NCBI GenBank assembly: GCA_019918135.1
Contig: WBZZ01006875.1
Location: 129,366-193,365 of the forward strand
Direction of reading: 5' to 3'
DNA from: Paulinella micropora
Lineage: Eukaryota > Cercozoa > Imbricatea > Euglyphida > Paulinellidae
Length of the DNA stretch: 64,000 bases
Part shown: piece by piece, positions 52,015 through 60,777 of the stretch
How positions within the stretch are numbered: position 1 is the stretch's first letter
Layout of the letters: each line of letters starts with the position of its first letter
The notes under the pieces: generated by a model
Told to the model about the DNA's origin: nothing
Databases searched by the model: none
The model's input: only the letters and a program-made list of their open reading frames with translations
Position numbers and translations under genes: made by a program

Positions 52015-53346
52015 ATGTGGAGTGAGAGGGATAGAAAGTTTGTTAGGCAGTTAAAAGTAGCATACACTGATCATAAAATTTATAATGTTGTGTCTGACTT
52101 TTTTGAAATTAATGCTAAGCCTTCAATGGCTTTTCATAAAGCCATAATTATGTTATTTAGTAATCAAACAACTGAGAAAGAAGCACTTGAAGCATTAAAA
52201 GTTATTTACCCCAAGTATGTCTTAATATATCCGAATTTGCAATCAAGGCGACAACGAATATCTGAAGTTAGAATGAAGGCAATTAAACCAAATCAAAGTG
52301 AAAAAGTTTATGAAATGTCTAAACTAGATAAATACTTCAATTTGAACGAAGATGAAAGAATTGAAATCGTAGAAGGATACAAGAAAGATGTGAAGCAAAA
52401 GAATGAAGAAAAAATACAAATAGATGTGCGGGATGTGATGGCGAAAATGAACGATATGATTATGAGCAATGATGTGTATTTGAAACTGCTTGCATTAATG
52501 ATAGCAACTGGTGCCCGCCCTGTAGAGATATTTGATAAAAATACATATGAACTGGTGCCCGATAAGCCGAGTTGGTTAAGAGTGAATAATCTAGCGAAGA
52601 AGCGAGAGGGACAAGAAAAGAATTGGACAGAAAGGCCAGTTATTCTTTTTACTCCCGCTTTTGTAATTGAAAAGGTAAATTCAATTAGAAACTATTTTAG
52701 AAAAAAGAAAGCGGTTATCATTAACAAAGAAGGGGTGCTTGATAAACAAAAGAACAATGAATTGAACAAACGAATAATTAAAATCTTTCCGTGGCTGGCG
52801 GATTATAAACAAAGGTCTTCAATGCTGAGAAAGTTGTATGCAAGTTTATCTTATTCCAATTTTGCCAATCCAAAGTTGGAGAACTATAACACATGGGTAA
52901 GCAATGTGCTGGGGCACGGCGATATGATGACAAGTTTTTCGTATTCGTGGGTAAATGTGGCCGATCCTGAGGAGATTAAAGCAGAAGGGATTAAAACAGA
53001 ACTTGAAGAGTTAAGAAGAAAGATAGATTTATATCTGAATCTAACTAATGTTAGCGAAAACGGAGAAGAAGAAAGCAAATATGAACCATTAGGAAAGAGA
53101 GCGAGCCGTGCAGATAAACTTGAATTATTGGAAAAAATATGGAACGATTACAAAGGGCAAATAACAAATACTAAACTACGACAATTAAGCGGGATAGGAG
53201 CAGTGCTCGTCAATGAGTTTGTAAAGCAGAAGAAGGAAAAGCCAGAAGAAGGAAAACAACCAGAATATCTCCAACATGTTGGAGATAAGGAAGTGAAGCA
53301 ACCATTAAGAAGAAGTGCGAGAATTAAAAAGAAGGCTAATACTTAA
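52015..53346 (+). CDS. Tyrosine recombinase resembling protelomerases (telomere resolvases)
   Basis: 443 residues. The catalytic positions can be placed: R168 in MIATGARPVEIF, R272 in SSMLRKLYASLSY, H301 in VSNVLGHGDMMTS and the nucleophile Y310 in SFSYSW. The R272-H301 gap is 29 residues, longer than in ordinary integrases (about 22-23) and close to that in known protelomerases (about 33 in TelN), and the position three before the second Arg is not His. Both favour the telomere-resolvase branch. The C-terminal 130 residues are basic with a Lys/Arg-rich end (RRSARIKKKA). Protelomerases cut a palindromic site and reseal it as hairpins. The palindrome at 49324-49723 is the obvious substrate. 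An integrase role cannot be excluded. Confidence 0.8.
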   Translation: MWSERDRKFVRQLKVAYTDHKIYNVVSDFFEINAKPSMAFHKAIIMLFSNQTTEKEALEALKVIYPKYVLIYPNLQSRRQRISEVRMKAIKPNQSEKVYEMSKLDKYFNLNEDERIEIVEGYKKDVKQKNEEKIQIDVRDVMAKMNDMIMSNDVYLKLLALMIATGARPVEIFDKNTYELVPDKPSWLRVNNLAKKREGQEKNWTERPVILFTPAFVIEKVNSIRNYFRKKKAVIINKEGVLDKQKNNELNKRIIKIFPWLADYKQRSSMLRKLYASLSYSNFANPKLENYNTWVSNVLGHGDMMTSFSYSWVNVADPEEIKAEGIKTELEELRRKIDLYLNLTNVSENGEEESKYEPLGKRASRADKLELLEKIWNDYKGQITNTKLRQLSGIGAVLVNEFVKQKKEKPEEGKQPEYLQHVGDKEVKQPLRRSARIKKKANT

Positions 53347-53352
53347 CCACAA

Positions 53353-53607
53353 TCAATGGGGGCACTCTGTATTGCTTCCTGTATTTACTCTCCACCTGAA
53401 ACATGCAACGGAGCATATGGTGAACCATTCTATGTAATCCACACTATCAACATTTACGGCGATTATAGGCGGATGTGATTGAAATGTGGGTGCCAGTCCG
53501 CATATATCACAAGTTCCTTTGTTGATATTTTTTATGTTTTCCAAATAGACAAAGGTTTTAATGTGGCCAACGATATCCGCGGGCAATTCTTTAATAATAA
53601 CTGACAT
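53353..53607 (-). CDS. Small Cys-rich protein with F-box-like start (PLV)
   Basis: 84 residues beginning MSVIIKELPADIVGHIKTFV, which resembles the first helix of an F-box (LPxDIxxxI), followed by CDICGL and CSVACFRW, which could bind zinc. It faces the recombinase gene tail to tail with only six bases between. An F-box role is tentative. Confidence 0.45.
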   Translation of the reverse strand: MSVIIKELPADIVGHIKTFVYLENIKNINKGTCDICGLAPTFQSHPPIIAVNVDSVDYIEWFTICSVACFRWRVNTGSNTECPH

Positions 53608-53664
53608 GTTTTATATTATAAAGTCTATTTTTGAAAAAAAAAGACTTACATATTATGATATAGA

Positions 53665-54897
53665 ATGAACCTTTTTGGTCAAAGCACGAATACTCCATCG
53701 TCATCATCTACATCGTCATCATCTTCTTTATCAATAGATAATATTAAAGATGCTTTACCAACAACGGCCTTCGGAGAATTGAGAACGGCCACTTTATCGC
53801 CAGTATTACAAAATGTATTTACATATGGTATTAATACTTGTTTCTTTGACAAAACAGAAACAAACGGCGGGGTGGTATCAACTGCTAATTCAATGGCGGT
53901 TTTGACCACATCGGCCTCAGGTAATTCAACCGCACAGATTACGACTATTGAAAGAGCAAAATATAGAAGTGGCATGGGCTTGGTTGCTAGATTTTCCGCA
54001 TTATTTCCAACGACCCTCGCGGCAGATACTTTCAATTGCGATATCGGCATAGGCACACCAGCAGACAATTTATGTTTTAGACAATCAAGTTTGGGAATGT
54101 CCGTTGTAAGAACGGCGGGGAGTGTTGAAAATGTAGTTAGTCAATATGCGTGGAATGTTGATAAATGTAATAATACGGGAAACTTCCCCGCGATTGATTT
54201 TACCAAATTGAATGTGTTTGAAATCGTTGTTCAACATCTGGGCAGTGGTCAAATTACGTTTAAAATTGAAAACCCGCGAACTGGACGAATGGAAGTAATC
54301 CATGCGATTAAATACGCGAGCACTGCTACTACTCCATCATTAGATCAGGCGGCATTTGCTATTTATGCGAAGGCATATTCGTCAAGCCTTCAATCCGTTG
54401 TTATGAAAACGGCGAGTATGTTTTTGGCAGTTGAAGGGGTTATTGATCGGACTATTGCTATAACAAACTCGTATGACAATGTAAAAAATATAGGAGCAAC
54501 TGAGAATGCCATATTTACTATTAGAAACCGCGCCACATTCAACAGCAAAACAAACTACAACATAATCTACTTTGAGAATTTGTGTATTAGCAATTCTGAT
54601 ACTAAAACATGTATTGCGAGAATTATTCTTAATACCACATTGGGAGGAACTCCTTCTTATTCAAATTACGATACAAACACATCGTTAGCAGAGGTTGATT
54701 CAGCGGGGACAACAAGGACGGGTGGAAGTGTGATATTTACATATGTGTTGTCTGGTGGTTCATCCATATATATTGATTTGTCTCAATATAATATCAAGAT
54801 AGGGTCAGGCAAGACATTTACTATATCCGCACAAAATACAAGCGGTGGAACGGCGAGCATTTACGCTTCATTGAACTGGATTGAAGACCAGATTTAA
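53665..54897 (+). CDS. Virion surface or fibre-like protein (PLV)
   Basis: 410 residues. After a Ser-rich N-terminus (PSSSSTSSSSSLSIDNI) come beta-rich segments: RAKYRSGMGLVARFSALFPT, FEIVVQHLGSGQITFKIENP and FTYVLSGGSSIYIDLSQYNI. The composition (Thr, Ser, Asn, Ala, few charges) and repeated strand pattern are typical of viral surface proteins. The function is inferred from composition and from its place beside the structural genes. Confidence 0.5.
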   Translation: MNLFGQSTNTPSSSSTSSSSSLSIDNIKDALPTTAFGELRTATLSPVLQNVFTYGINTCFFDKTETNGGVVSTANSMAVLTTSASGNSTAQITTIERAKYRSGMGLVARFSALFPTTLAADTFNCDIGIGTPADNLCFRQSSLGMSVVRTAGSVENVVSQYAWNVDKCNNTGNFPAIDFTKLNVFEIVVQHLGSGQITFKIENPRTGRMEVIHAIKYASTATTPSLDQAAFAIYAKAYSSSLQSVVMKTASMFLAVEGVIDRTIAITNSYDNVKNIGATENAIFTIRNRATFNSKTNYNIIYFENLCISNSDTKTCIARIILNTTLGGTPSYSNYDTNTSLAEVDSAGTTRTGGSVIFTYVLSGGSSIYIDLSQYNIKIGSGKTFTISAQNTSGGTASIYASLNWIEDQI

Positions 54898-54918
54898 ACA
54901 AAAAAAAAATACACACTT

Positions 54919-55146
54919 TCAAAAATACAGGCTTTCAAACTTTTTTTCTATCTCTACTGCTAGATTGTTAATATTTGTTTTTTTTGTCATTTCCTCAACA
55001 ATTGGTGCATGGTATTTCCTTAAATACCGATAAAACTGATCCATATTAGTCCCGCACGGGATTATATCTTTTTTTTGTTTCAAACGGCACTCGTTGACAG
55101 CCGTTATCAACTTAAACAATTTATCTATATTGTCCAAAAATATCAT
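54919..55146 (-). CDS. Small helical protein, unknown (PLV)
   Basis: 75 residues (MIFLDNIDKLFKLITAVNEC at the start). Helical, no motif. Convergent with the preceding gene and upstream DNA is AT-rich with tatata. Confidence 0.45.
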   Translation of the reverse strand: MIFLDNIDKLFKLITAVNECRLKQKKDIIPCGTNMDQFYRYLRKYHAPIVEEMTKKTNINNLAVEIEKKFESLYF

Positions 55147-55195
55147 ATATAATATTAAGGGAAATTATAGTCCAAATGTAAATAAACCGATAGGA

Positions 55196-55992
55196 TTAAG
55201 CATGATAGACTTTGAGAAGAATTGAAACCTCAAAGTTCAAAGGAACCTCCAAAACTTCACCGCCCGCATTTCTAATTACAATATCAATAGACCTTAAACT
55301 TTTCGTCGTATTAAATGGCACATAATCGGCGACATCATTAGAACTCTCAAAGTAGCACTGGACTCCATATGGTTTATCTAGATTACATTTACCAACGACA
55401 GAGAAATTACCATTTGCTTCAACTAAACCAGACTGATTTAAAGCACAGCTATGTACATAAACTGCCGTTTCACCGATTAGATTGACTATGGATTGCATTG
55501 TGCTACTCGCCGCCGCCGAGATATCGGCAGTTAGTCCTATCTTGTCTCTAATCGTGCTATTATCATAATCAAAAGCATACGTATCACCAGTGAAAGCGAA
55601 ATTCAATTTATTAACGGAGTTCAAAGTTATAACTACGGAGTCTGGGGCAATTGCTGAATTAAAGCGGATTGAAGGGCGGTAATAAATGTATCAATGGTGT
55701 ATTGATTTGCTGTTACGATTGCCGTTTTTGTAGCCGATCCCGTTGTTTTAATCAATGTGAGAGTGTTGGCATAACTCGGTATGTTTGGGAAAACATTTGG
55801 GATAGAGATACTCTTAACGACATAAGCACTGATTATGTCAATATTACGACCAGTTGCTGGGAGATCAACAACGAAACGGCCATTGTGAGTAGAAGCGGAT
55901 TTTGATTCTGTTTTATCACTTGAGGAGACACGAAGGAGGAAATTTTTGCGGGTTCGCTTTTCGTCTTCAAGATTTGAGATTGTGAAACTCAT
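55196..55992 (-). pseudogene. Minor capsid (penton-like) protein region (PLV)
   Basis: The N-terminal part has RRVDL-like RFVVDLPATGRNIDII and VVKSISIPNVFPNIPSYANT, then ANQYTIDTFITALQSALIQQ. The C-terminal part has GLVEANGNFSVVGKCN, SLRSIDIVIRNAGGEVLEVP and FEVSILLKVYH. This order and these motifs match the single-jelly-roll minor capsid protein of PLVs and virophages. It lies directly next to the major capsid gene, as in those viruses. Not open throughout. Confidence 0.7.
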
Positions 55993-56032
55993 CGCTGTAT
56001 ATTATATTGCACATTTTTATTATAAATTATAT

Positions 56033-57451
56033 TTATTGTTTGACCACACAGCGACTGGGATAAATAGAAGCGACTTTGACATATTTCAACCAAGCGGTGA
56101 TGGCGCGATTTTCATTATAATCGGCCGCATAACGAAGAGTGACCTCAGCAGTTCGTGAGTTATTGACTGCGAGACCAGATGCACCAATGTGTGGCGATTG
56201 ATTGAGTGTCTGGATAATGGTAGCAAAACCACCATTGGTGGCAGTTGCGGCAACATCGGAATCGCCATAAAACTTGCGAAAGTTTTCAAGTGAAACAGAG
56301 GAAGTCATATAAGGATCACGAATACCCATAGTTGCTTGGAGATTGTTAATATACAATTCTGCACACCCTCGTTGAACGGCAGCCAGAGTATCGGTGCTTC
56401 CTCCGAGTTCCATCTTCTGTTGCGGAGCATACCAATCACCAATACGGCACTGATATTGCTTATAAGGCATTTGAGTAGTTCCAAGGTTATCAATAGCAAC
56501 ACTATCAGCGAGCACATTTTGCGTGACGATATACAAGCACTGAGCGCGAGCAACAGCCTTATTCACTTGAAGGTTGAAGTCATCGCTCGTTCCGGGGTTT
56601 GCCTTCTGGTTGTAATATGTTTCATAAGTGTATGGAAGGCCTTCCTTGCTTCCCATCTGTTCCAAAATATTTCTCTGCACAGCGGGAGCAAGAGAGAATG
56701 TCTCCAACATAACAACTGGATTGGACACGGTGAAAGTCAAAGCAGCGCCAGTAATCCCAGCCGCTGCCTTCCCGTCAGTGGTGCCAATAACAGACAATGC
56801 TTCCTGAGGCGGTGCAAATGTCAAACGAAGTCTCATACCACTAATCAAAGAAGGAGGAATGAGAGTTTCTTAATTAAACACTCCAGAGAAATAATGAAGA
56901 GGAACACAAACTTTCAAATAACTACCAGTGCCTACGACAGTTGGAGTATTAACGGAAAAGTTAGGAACATCAGTAGTAGCACCAATACCATTGCTAACAG
57001 ATAAAGCCTCTCGTTGTCCTGCCATCTGTGCCTGACCGCGGTAATCAAGAGGATAGTGCCACGGGAGAATATTTCGCACCATCTTGTTCAAATCTTCAAT
57101 TCGTTCCAGTTCGCTACCATCCTTACTTTCTAGTAGAAATCTTTCAAAAATAGCGGTAGCGGGTGTATTTAGGAAACCAATACCGCAGTTATTCCCCGCG
57201 GTCGTAACCAATCCGTCGGCCTTGATATCAAACGACAAATAGCAATTCTTTCCATAAACAAAATCAGTGCTTGCCTGTAGTGTAAAAATCATTTCAGTCC
57301 CAGACGAACTGGTATAAGTCTGCTGATCGGAGAAGTTCTTCTTAAAGATGCTCCCCTGCTCAGTGAGCGCCAGATTTGCTGGCAACTCATACTTGAGGTT
57401 GTTGAGGGACATCAACTCCTCCGTGTTCTTCATGTCTTTTGTTTCACTCAT
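56033..57451 (-). pseudogene. Major capsid protein, double jelly-roll, region (PLV)
   Basis: Builds the hexons of the shell. Family features: N-terminal EQGSIFKKNFSDQQTYTSSS, then FVYGKNCYLSFDIKADG, the loop RFLLESKDGSELERIEDLNK, MVRNILPWHYPLDYRGQAQM, VCVPLHYFSGVF, and in the later half MISGMRLRLTF, PVVMLETFSLAPAVQRNIL, YETYYNQKANPGTSDDFNLQ and a C-terminal jelly roll ending WLKYVKVASIYPSRC. The length (about 470 residues) is in the usual range. A TATA-like tract is upstream of the ATG at 57451. The gene appears interrupted. Confidence 0.85.
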
Positions 57452-57519
57452 GATTGTAAAGGCTCGGACTTATATTTATGCGATAAAAAAATAATTATTT
57501 GCAAATTTAATTAATTGAG

Positions 57520-57936
57520 TTATTCATCGGGCAAAAACACATTTTTTATTTTTCTTACATCACCTTGTATTGAGGCTAAGGTGGTATCACGGCCTTCTCT
57601 GCTATCAAGTTGATACTCTCGGGAAGTTGCACTCTTCACTGCTTTTTGTAAAAATTTCAAACTAGACACGGCAGTATCTAAATCAACAACATCTGTGGTT
57701 CCTTTGTCAGTACTTTTGTCGCTGACATCTGGCAACATGCTCTGCAAGTCATAAGTCGGCACTGGGTATAAATTAGAATAATCCGTAAGGTCTTGATTGA
57801 CTAATGGTGCTCCTTTGTCAGACCACAATTCAAAATGGTTCAATTGCATTGCATCGCTAGTTTGTCTGTTTGCTTCGTTTAGTTTATTGACGAATTCGCC
57901 AGATAACTTGTTCGCCGCGCGGGTGTTTCTAATCAT
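57520..57936 (-). CDS. Unknown protein between capsid and packaging genes (PLV)
   Basis: 138 residues (MIRNTRAANKLSGEFVNKLN; ends RKIKNVFLPDE). Helical, with no signal or membrane segment. Upstream is ttgttagtatatatacaag, a TATA-like promoter. Its place suggests a virion or assembly role. Confidence 0.5.
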   Translation of the reverse strand: MIRNTRAANKLSGEFVNKLNEANRQTSDAMQLNHFELWSDKGAPLVNQDLTDYSNLYPVPTYDLQSMLPDVSDKSTDKGTTDVVDLDTAVSSLKFLQKAVKSATSREYQLDSREGRDTTLASIQGDVRKIKNVFLPDE

Positions 57937-57951
57937 CCTCTTGTATATATA

Positions 57952-58407
57952 CTAACAAGGGATATTATTCTCTTTCATAAATTTAATTATATTAACTAGT
58001 TTGTTGTATGAGGCCGATTTACTCATTCGCTCATCCAAGTCTCTCGCGATTTTATCCCACTCTCCGTCTGGTGTCATTTCCACTGGTTTGGCACTTGGCG
58101 GTGGTGTAGTATTTGTAATAGGATGTGGCAGTAGTTCTGCTGTCTTTCTATTCAATGATAAATCAACTGGCGGTGCCGATGTTTCAATGGGCGAGGGGTT
58201 AGAAGGGGCTCGTATTTTCTTTTTTCTTGGTGCTCTTGGCTTAAGTTGCGATGGAATTTCACCAGACTTGATTTTGTTGTGTATTTGGATTACTCCCTCA
58301 TATTCTGGTGTGCCTTTCTTGATGGTATACATTCCTTTAATGCCATTCTGTTGGCGGTAAATACTCACTGCTTGGTTGTAAGTTGTCGTAAATAACCTAG
58401 TGCTCAT
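57952..58407 (-). CDS. Basic protein with TYNQA/KKGTPEY motif (PLV)
   Basis: 151 residues. The N-terminal TTYNQAVSIYRQQNG and YTIKKGTPEYEGV motif recurs in proteins of PLVs and nucleocytoplasmic large viruses, commonly at the N-terminus of DNA-associated or structural proteins. A basic stretch (PRAPRKKKIRAPSNPSP) and Pro-rich linker follow, then a helical C-terminus. Function unknown. Confidence 0.55.
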   Translation of the reverse strand: MSTRLFTTTYNQAVSIYRQQNGIKGMYTIKKGTPEYEGVIQIHNKIKSGEIPSQLKPRAPRKKKIRAPSNPSPIETSAPPVDLSLNRKTAELLPHPITNTTPPPSAKPVEMTPDGEWDKIARDLDERMSKSASYNKLVNIIKFMKENNIPC

Positions 58408-58461
58408 ATTATATTATTAATAAATATAAAAAAATTGCTTTTAAAACTAATTAGCCTTACT

Positions 58462-59331
58462 TCAAGTTTTTAAGTGTAAAATGATATCAAAGTTCTTCCT
58501 GAATACCTGTCGCTTATCCGCTATTCTATTGTTAATGAATAGAAAAGAATAAGGCTCCGCTGTGGCATGTCTAATAAGCACATCCATCTCTTTATCAGTC
58601 AGATATTGACTTTCATGCTCCGCTTTTATTCGTTCAATCTCCGATCGTTTCACACCCGAAAATATGGCAATATAATGGGCATTTATTCTTACATTGCGGG
58701 GAATTTGCATGTATGATTGTGTCGTTATCCATACGGATACTTTGGCATGTGTTGAAGCGAAAGCGATTTCTTGTAATACTTCGTGTTTAAGAAACTTGCG
58801 GGATTGTGCCACATCATCACAAATGATTAATATCTTTGGTGCTTTTTCGTATCCCTTCGCCTCTATTTTGCTTTTCTGTTCGTCAAATATTCGTCGCAAT
58901 AATTCTGGCTTGTCCTCTCGTATGATATGGTCGTCTTTCAATTTCAAAACATCCGTAAGCATCTTAGAAGGAGATAAACAAAACATATAAATCTCGTCCC
59001 ACCAGCCCTTAAGCATGTGTTTATTACCTAGCAGGTTGGCGATCATAACGGACTTGCCACTGCCCGTAGCACCACAAATGATGAATAGCCCCATCCCCGG
59101 AAGGATGTTTCCCCTTTGAAGTGGTTTCTCTTTGACACTATCCCGCTCGGACTCTATTGCCTCAATTTTCAAACCTTTTTTAAATTTTTGTTCTTTTTTG
59201 GGTAATTCCGTTATGACTGGACGGCTGACTTGAAATTCATTTTCGTGTAATTCATCAATCTTACTGCCTTCAAGTGCCGTTCGTAAAAGTGTTTTTCGTG
59301 GTAGTCTATTTGGTCTAAGTCCTCGTTTCAT
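58462..59331 (-). CDS. Genome-packaging ATPase, FtsK/HerA (A32-like) family (PLV)
   Basis: 289 residues, a complete ATG-to-stop frame. Walker A GATGSGKS (about residue 85) lies in MGLFIICGATGSGKSVM, Walker B is KILIICDDVAQS (about 170), and a downstream VSVWITTQSYMQIPRNVRIN fits the sensor/Gln region. It pumps DNA into the capsid. It is one of the four core morphogenesis genes of PLVs. Confidence 0.85.
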   Translation of the reverse strand: MKRGLRPNRLPRKTLLRTALEGSKIDELHENEFQVSRPVITELPKKEQKFKKGLKIEAIESERDSVKEKPLQRGNILPGMGLFIICGATGSGKSVMIANLLGNKHMLKGWWDEIYMFCLSPSKMLTDVLKLKDDHIIREDKPELLRRIFDEQKSKIEAKGYEKAPKILIICDDVAQSRKFLKHEVLQEIAFASTHAKVSVWITTQSYMQIPRNVRINAHYIAIFSGVKRSEIERIKAEHESQYLTDKEMDVLIRHATAEPYSFLFINNRIADKRQVFRKNFDIILHLKT

Positions 59332-59339
59332 TATTATAC

Positions 59340-60599
59340 TTAAGCATTGAGAAAATAGTTTTGATTGTATCTATAATTATCATATTCAACACCATAAGGC
59401 ATGGGCGGGTGTGCATAGTTGGTGAAGAATGGCGAGTATGGGCTTCCAAAAGAATAGTCAGACGGGGGATTAATCAATGGTTTAAAATCTTTTCTTTCTG
59501 CTCTAGTTTGCACTTGTGGCGGAATTTCTGCTTTGAAGTTCTTAATCATTCTAGCCTTAACGGACGGCATTCTTACCTTCTCCGACACTCTCTTAACAAT
59601 AACTGCCCTGTTATAACGATTTATCATCATGTTATTGTTAGTGTTTCCAAACTGGGTGTTATCGTGCAACTCATACATAGGAGCATCAAGCACACGATCT
59701 GATCGCTCCTTATTTCCTTTGATTAGAATATTGGTTTTAGTTGTTCCAATTCCTCCATTCGGGTCGGACGGCATAGTAAAGCGGGCAAGATTAATCAATT
59801 CCCTCCGTTGTTCTGCTGGTGTTTTCCCGATAAGTCTATCAACCAACTCATCAATCGCCCTCATAGAATCAACCATGGATTGATTTGGTGTAGTGTTTGG
59901 GTCTGGGTCTTTGCTTTCCGCATATTCCTTGTATGCTGGGTCATTAATATTAGCACTTTTTTCAACGAATGGAAGTCCCGCTTTTGTGCCACTAAGATAA
60001 GTTCCAGTCTGTGTGTTTTCTTCTGGTTCTGGTGCTTTTACTTCATCCTCCCCTTCGGGCGGTGGCGGTGGCGGGTTCGGTTGCGGTTGCGGTGGTTGGT
60101 CTAGCGGTGGTGGTTGCTTAGGTTGTGGCTTAGGTGGCAGTTGTGGCTTAGGTTGTTTCTTTGGTGGCAGTTGTGGCCTAGGTGGCAGTTGTGGCTTAGG
60201 TTGTGTTTGTGGATCGGGTGGTGGTGGTTGATTACTTGGCGGGGGGTTTACTTGTTTCAATTGCTCGTAAAAGGAATTTCCTTCGTCTTTCCTTCCGTTA
60301 ACATAAGAAGTTACCGCTCTATTGTATATATCGGCCAATCTTACCGCCTCTGCCTCCTCAAGTTTACCTTCCTTCAATGGCTTATACACTTGTTGTAATT
60401 TGGCAATATTAGTCCTTACTTCTTTTTTTTGGTCTTCGTCTTGAATTGAACTGATTATTTTCGCGGTTGAATACTCGTGATATGAATGTTGTTGGTGTTG
60501 CGATAATTTTCCATAAAGGTCATTATGAAGTTTGGTAAACAATTCATCACGATATTTATCCAAATCTCCTACCTTTATCTTATGGTCTCTGCTAAGCAC
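59340..60599 (-). CDS. Proline-rich virion-like protein, unknown (PLV)
   Basis: About 419 residues, stop eight bases before the ATPase start. The middle is a Pro/Gln/Lys repeat (PQLPPRPQLPPKKQPKPQLP) and the C-terminus has FTMPSDPNGGIG and FFTNYAHPPMPYGVEYDNYR. The start is not resolved: the first codon candidate is GTG, and the 180 bases to the next gene hold coding-like sequence I could not assign. Likely structural, by position. Confidence 0.5.
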   Translation of the reverse strand: MLSRDHKIKVGDLDKYRDELFTKLHNDLYGKLSQHQQHSYHEYSTAKIISSIQDEDQKKEVRTNIAKLQQVYKPLKEGKLEEAEAVRLADIYNRAVTSYVNGRKDEGNSFYEQLKQVNPPPSNQPPPPDPQTQPKPQLPPRPQLPPKKQPKPQLPPKPQPKQPPPLDQPPQPQPNPPPPPPEGEDEVKAPEPEENTQTGTYLSGTKAGLPFVEKSANINDPAYKEYAESKDPDPNTTPNQSMVDSMRAIDELVDRLIGKTPAEQRRELINLARFTMPSDPNGGIGTTKTNILIKGNKERSDRVLDAPMYELHDNTQFGNTNNNMMINRYNRAVIVKRVSEKVRMPSVKARMIKNFKAEIPPQVQTRAERKDFKPLINPPSDYSFGSPYSPFFTNYAHPPMPYGVEYDNYRYNQNYFLNA

Positions 60600-60777
60600 T
60601 CTTTCAATGCTGTCAATATCGCTTCCTTTTGAAACTTTTTACTAGTTAATTTTTTACCGCTTCCTTTGCTAACTATGTCAACATAGTCTTGTTTGATGCG
60701 GTCTTGGACTTCGGGCGGAAATTCTTTCAGTAATTCATCAATGGAATGTCTGGCAGTTTTTCTTCCCGCGACATCTA

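Noticed and set aside
59808-60398. Trp/Leu/Arg- and Gly/Cys-rich plus-strand frames over the PLV Pro-rich gene
   Set aside because: Antisense shadows of the Pro/Gln-rich repeat.
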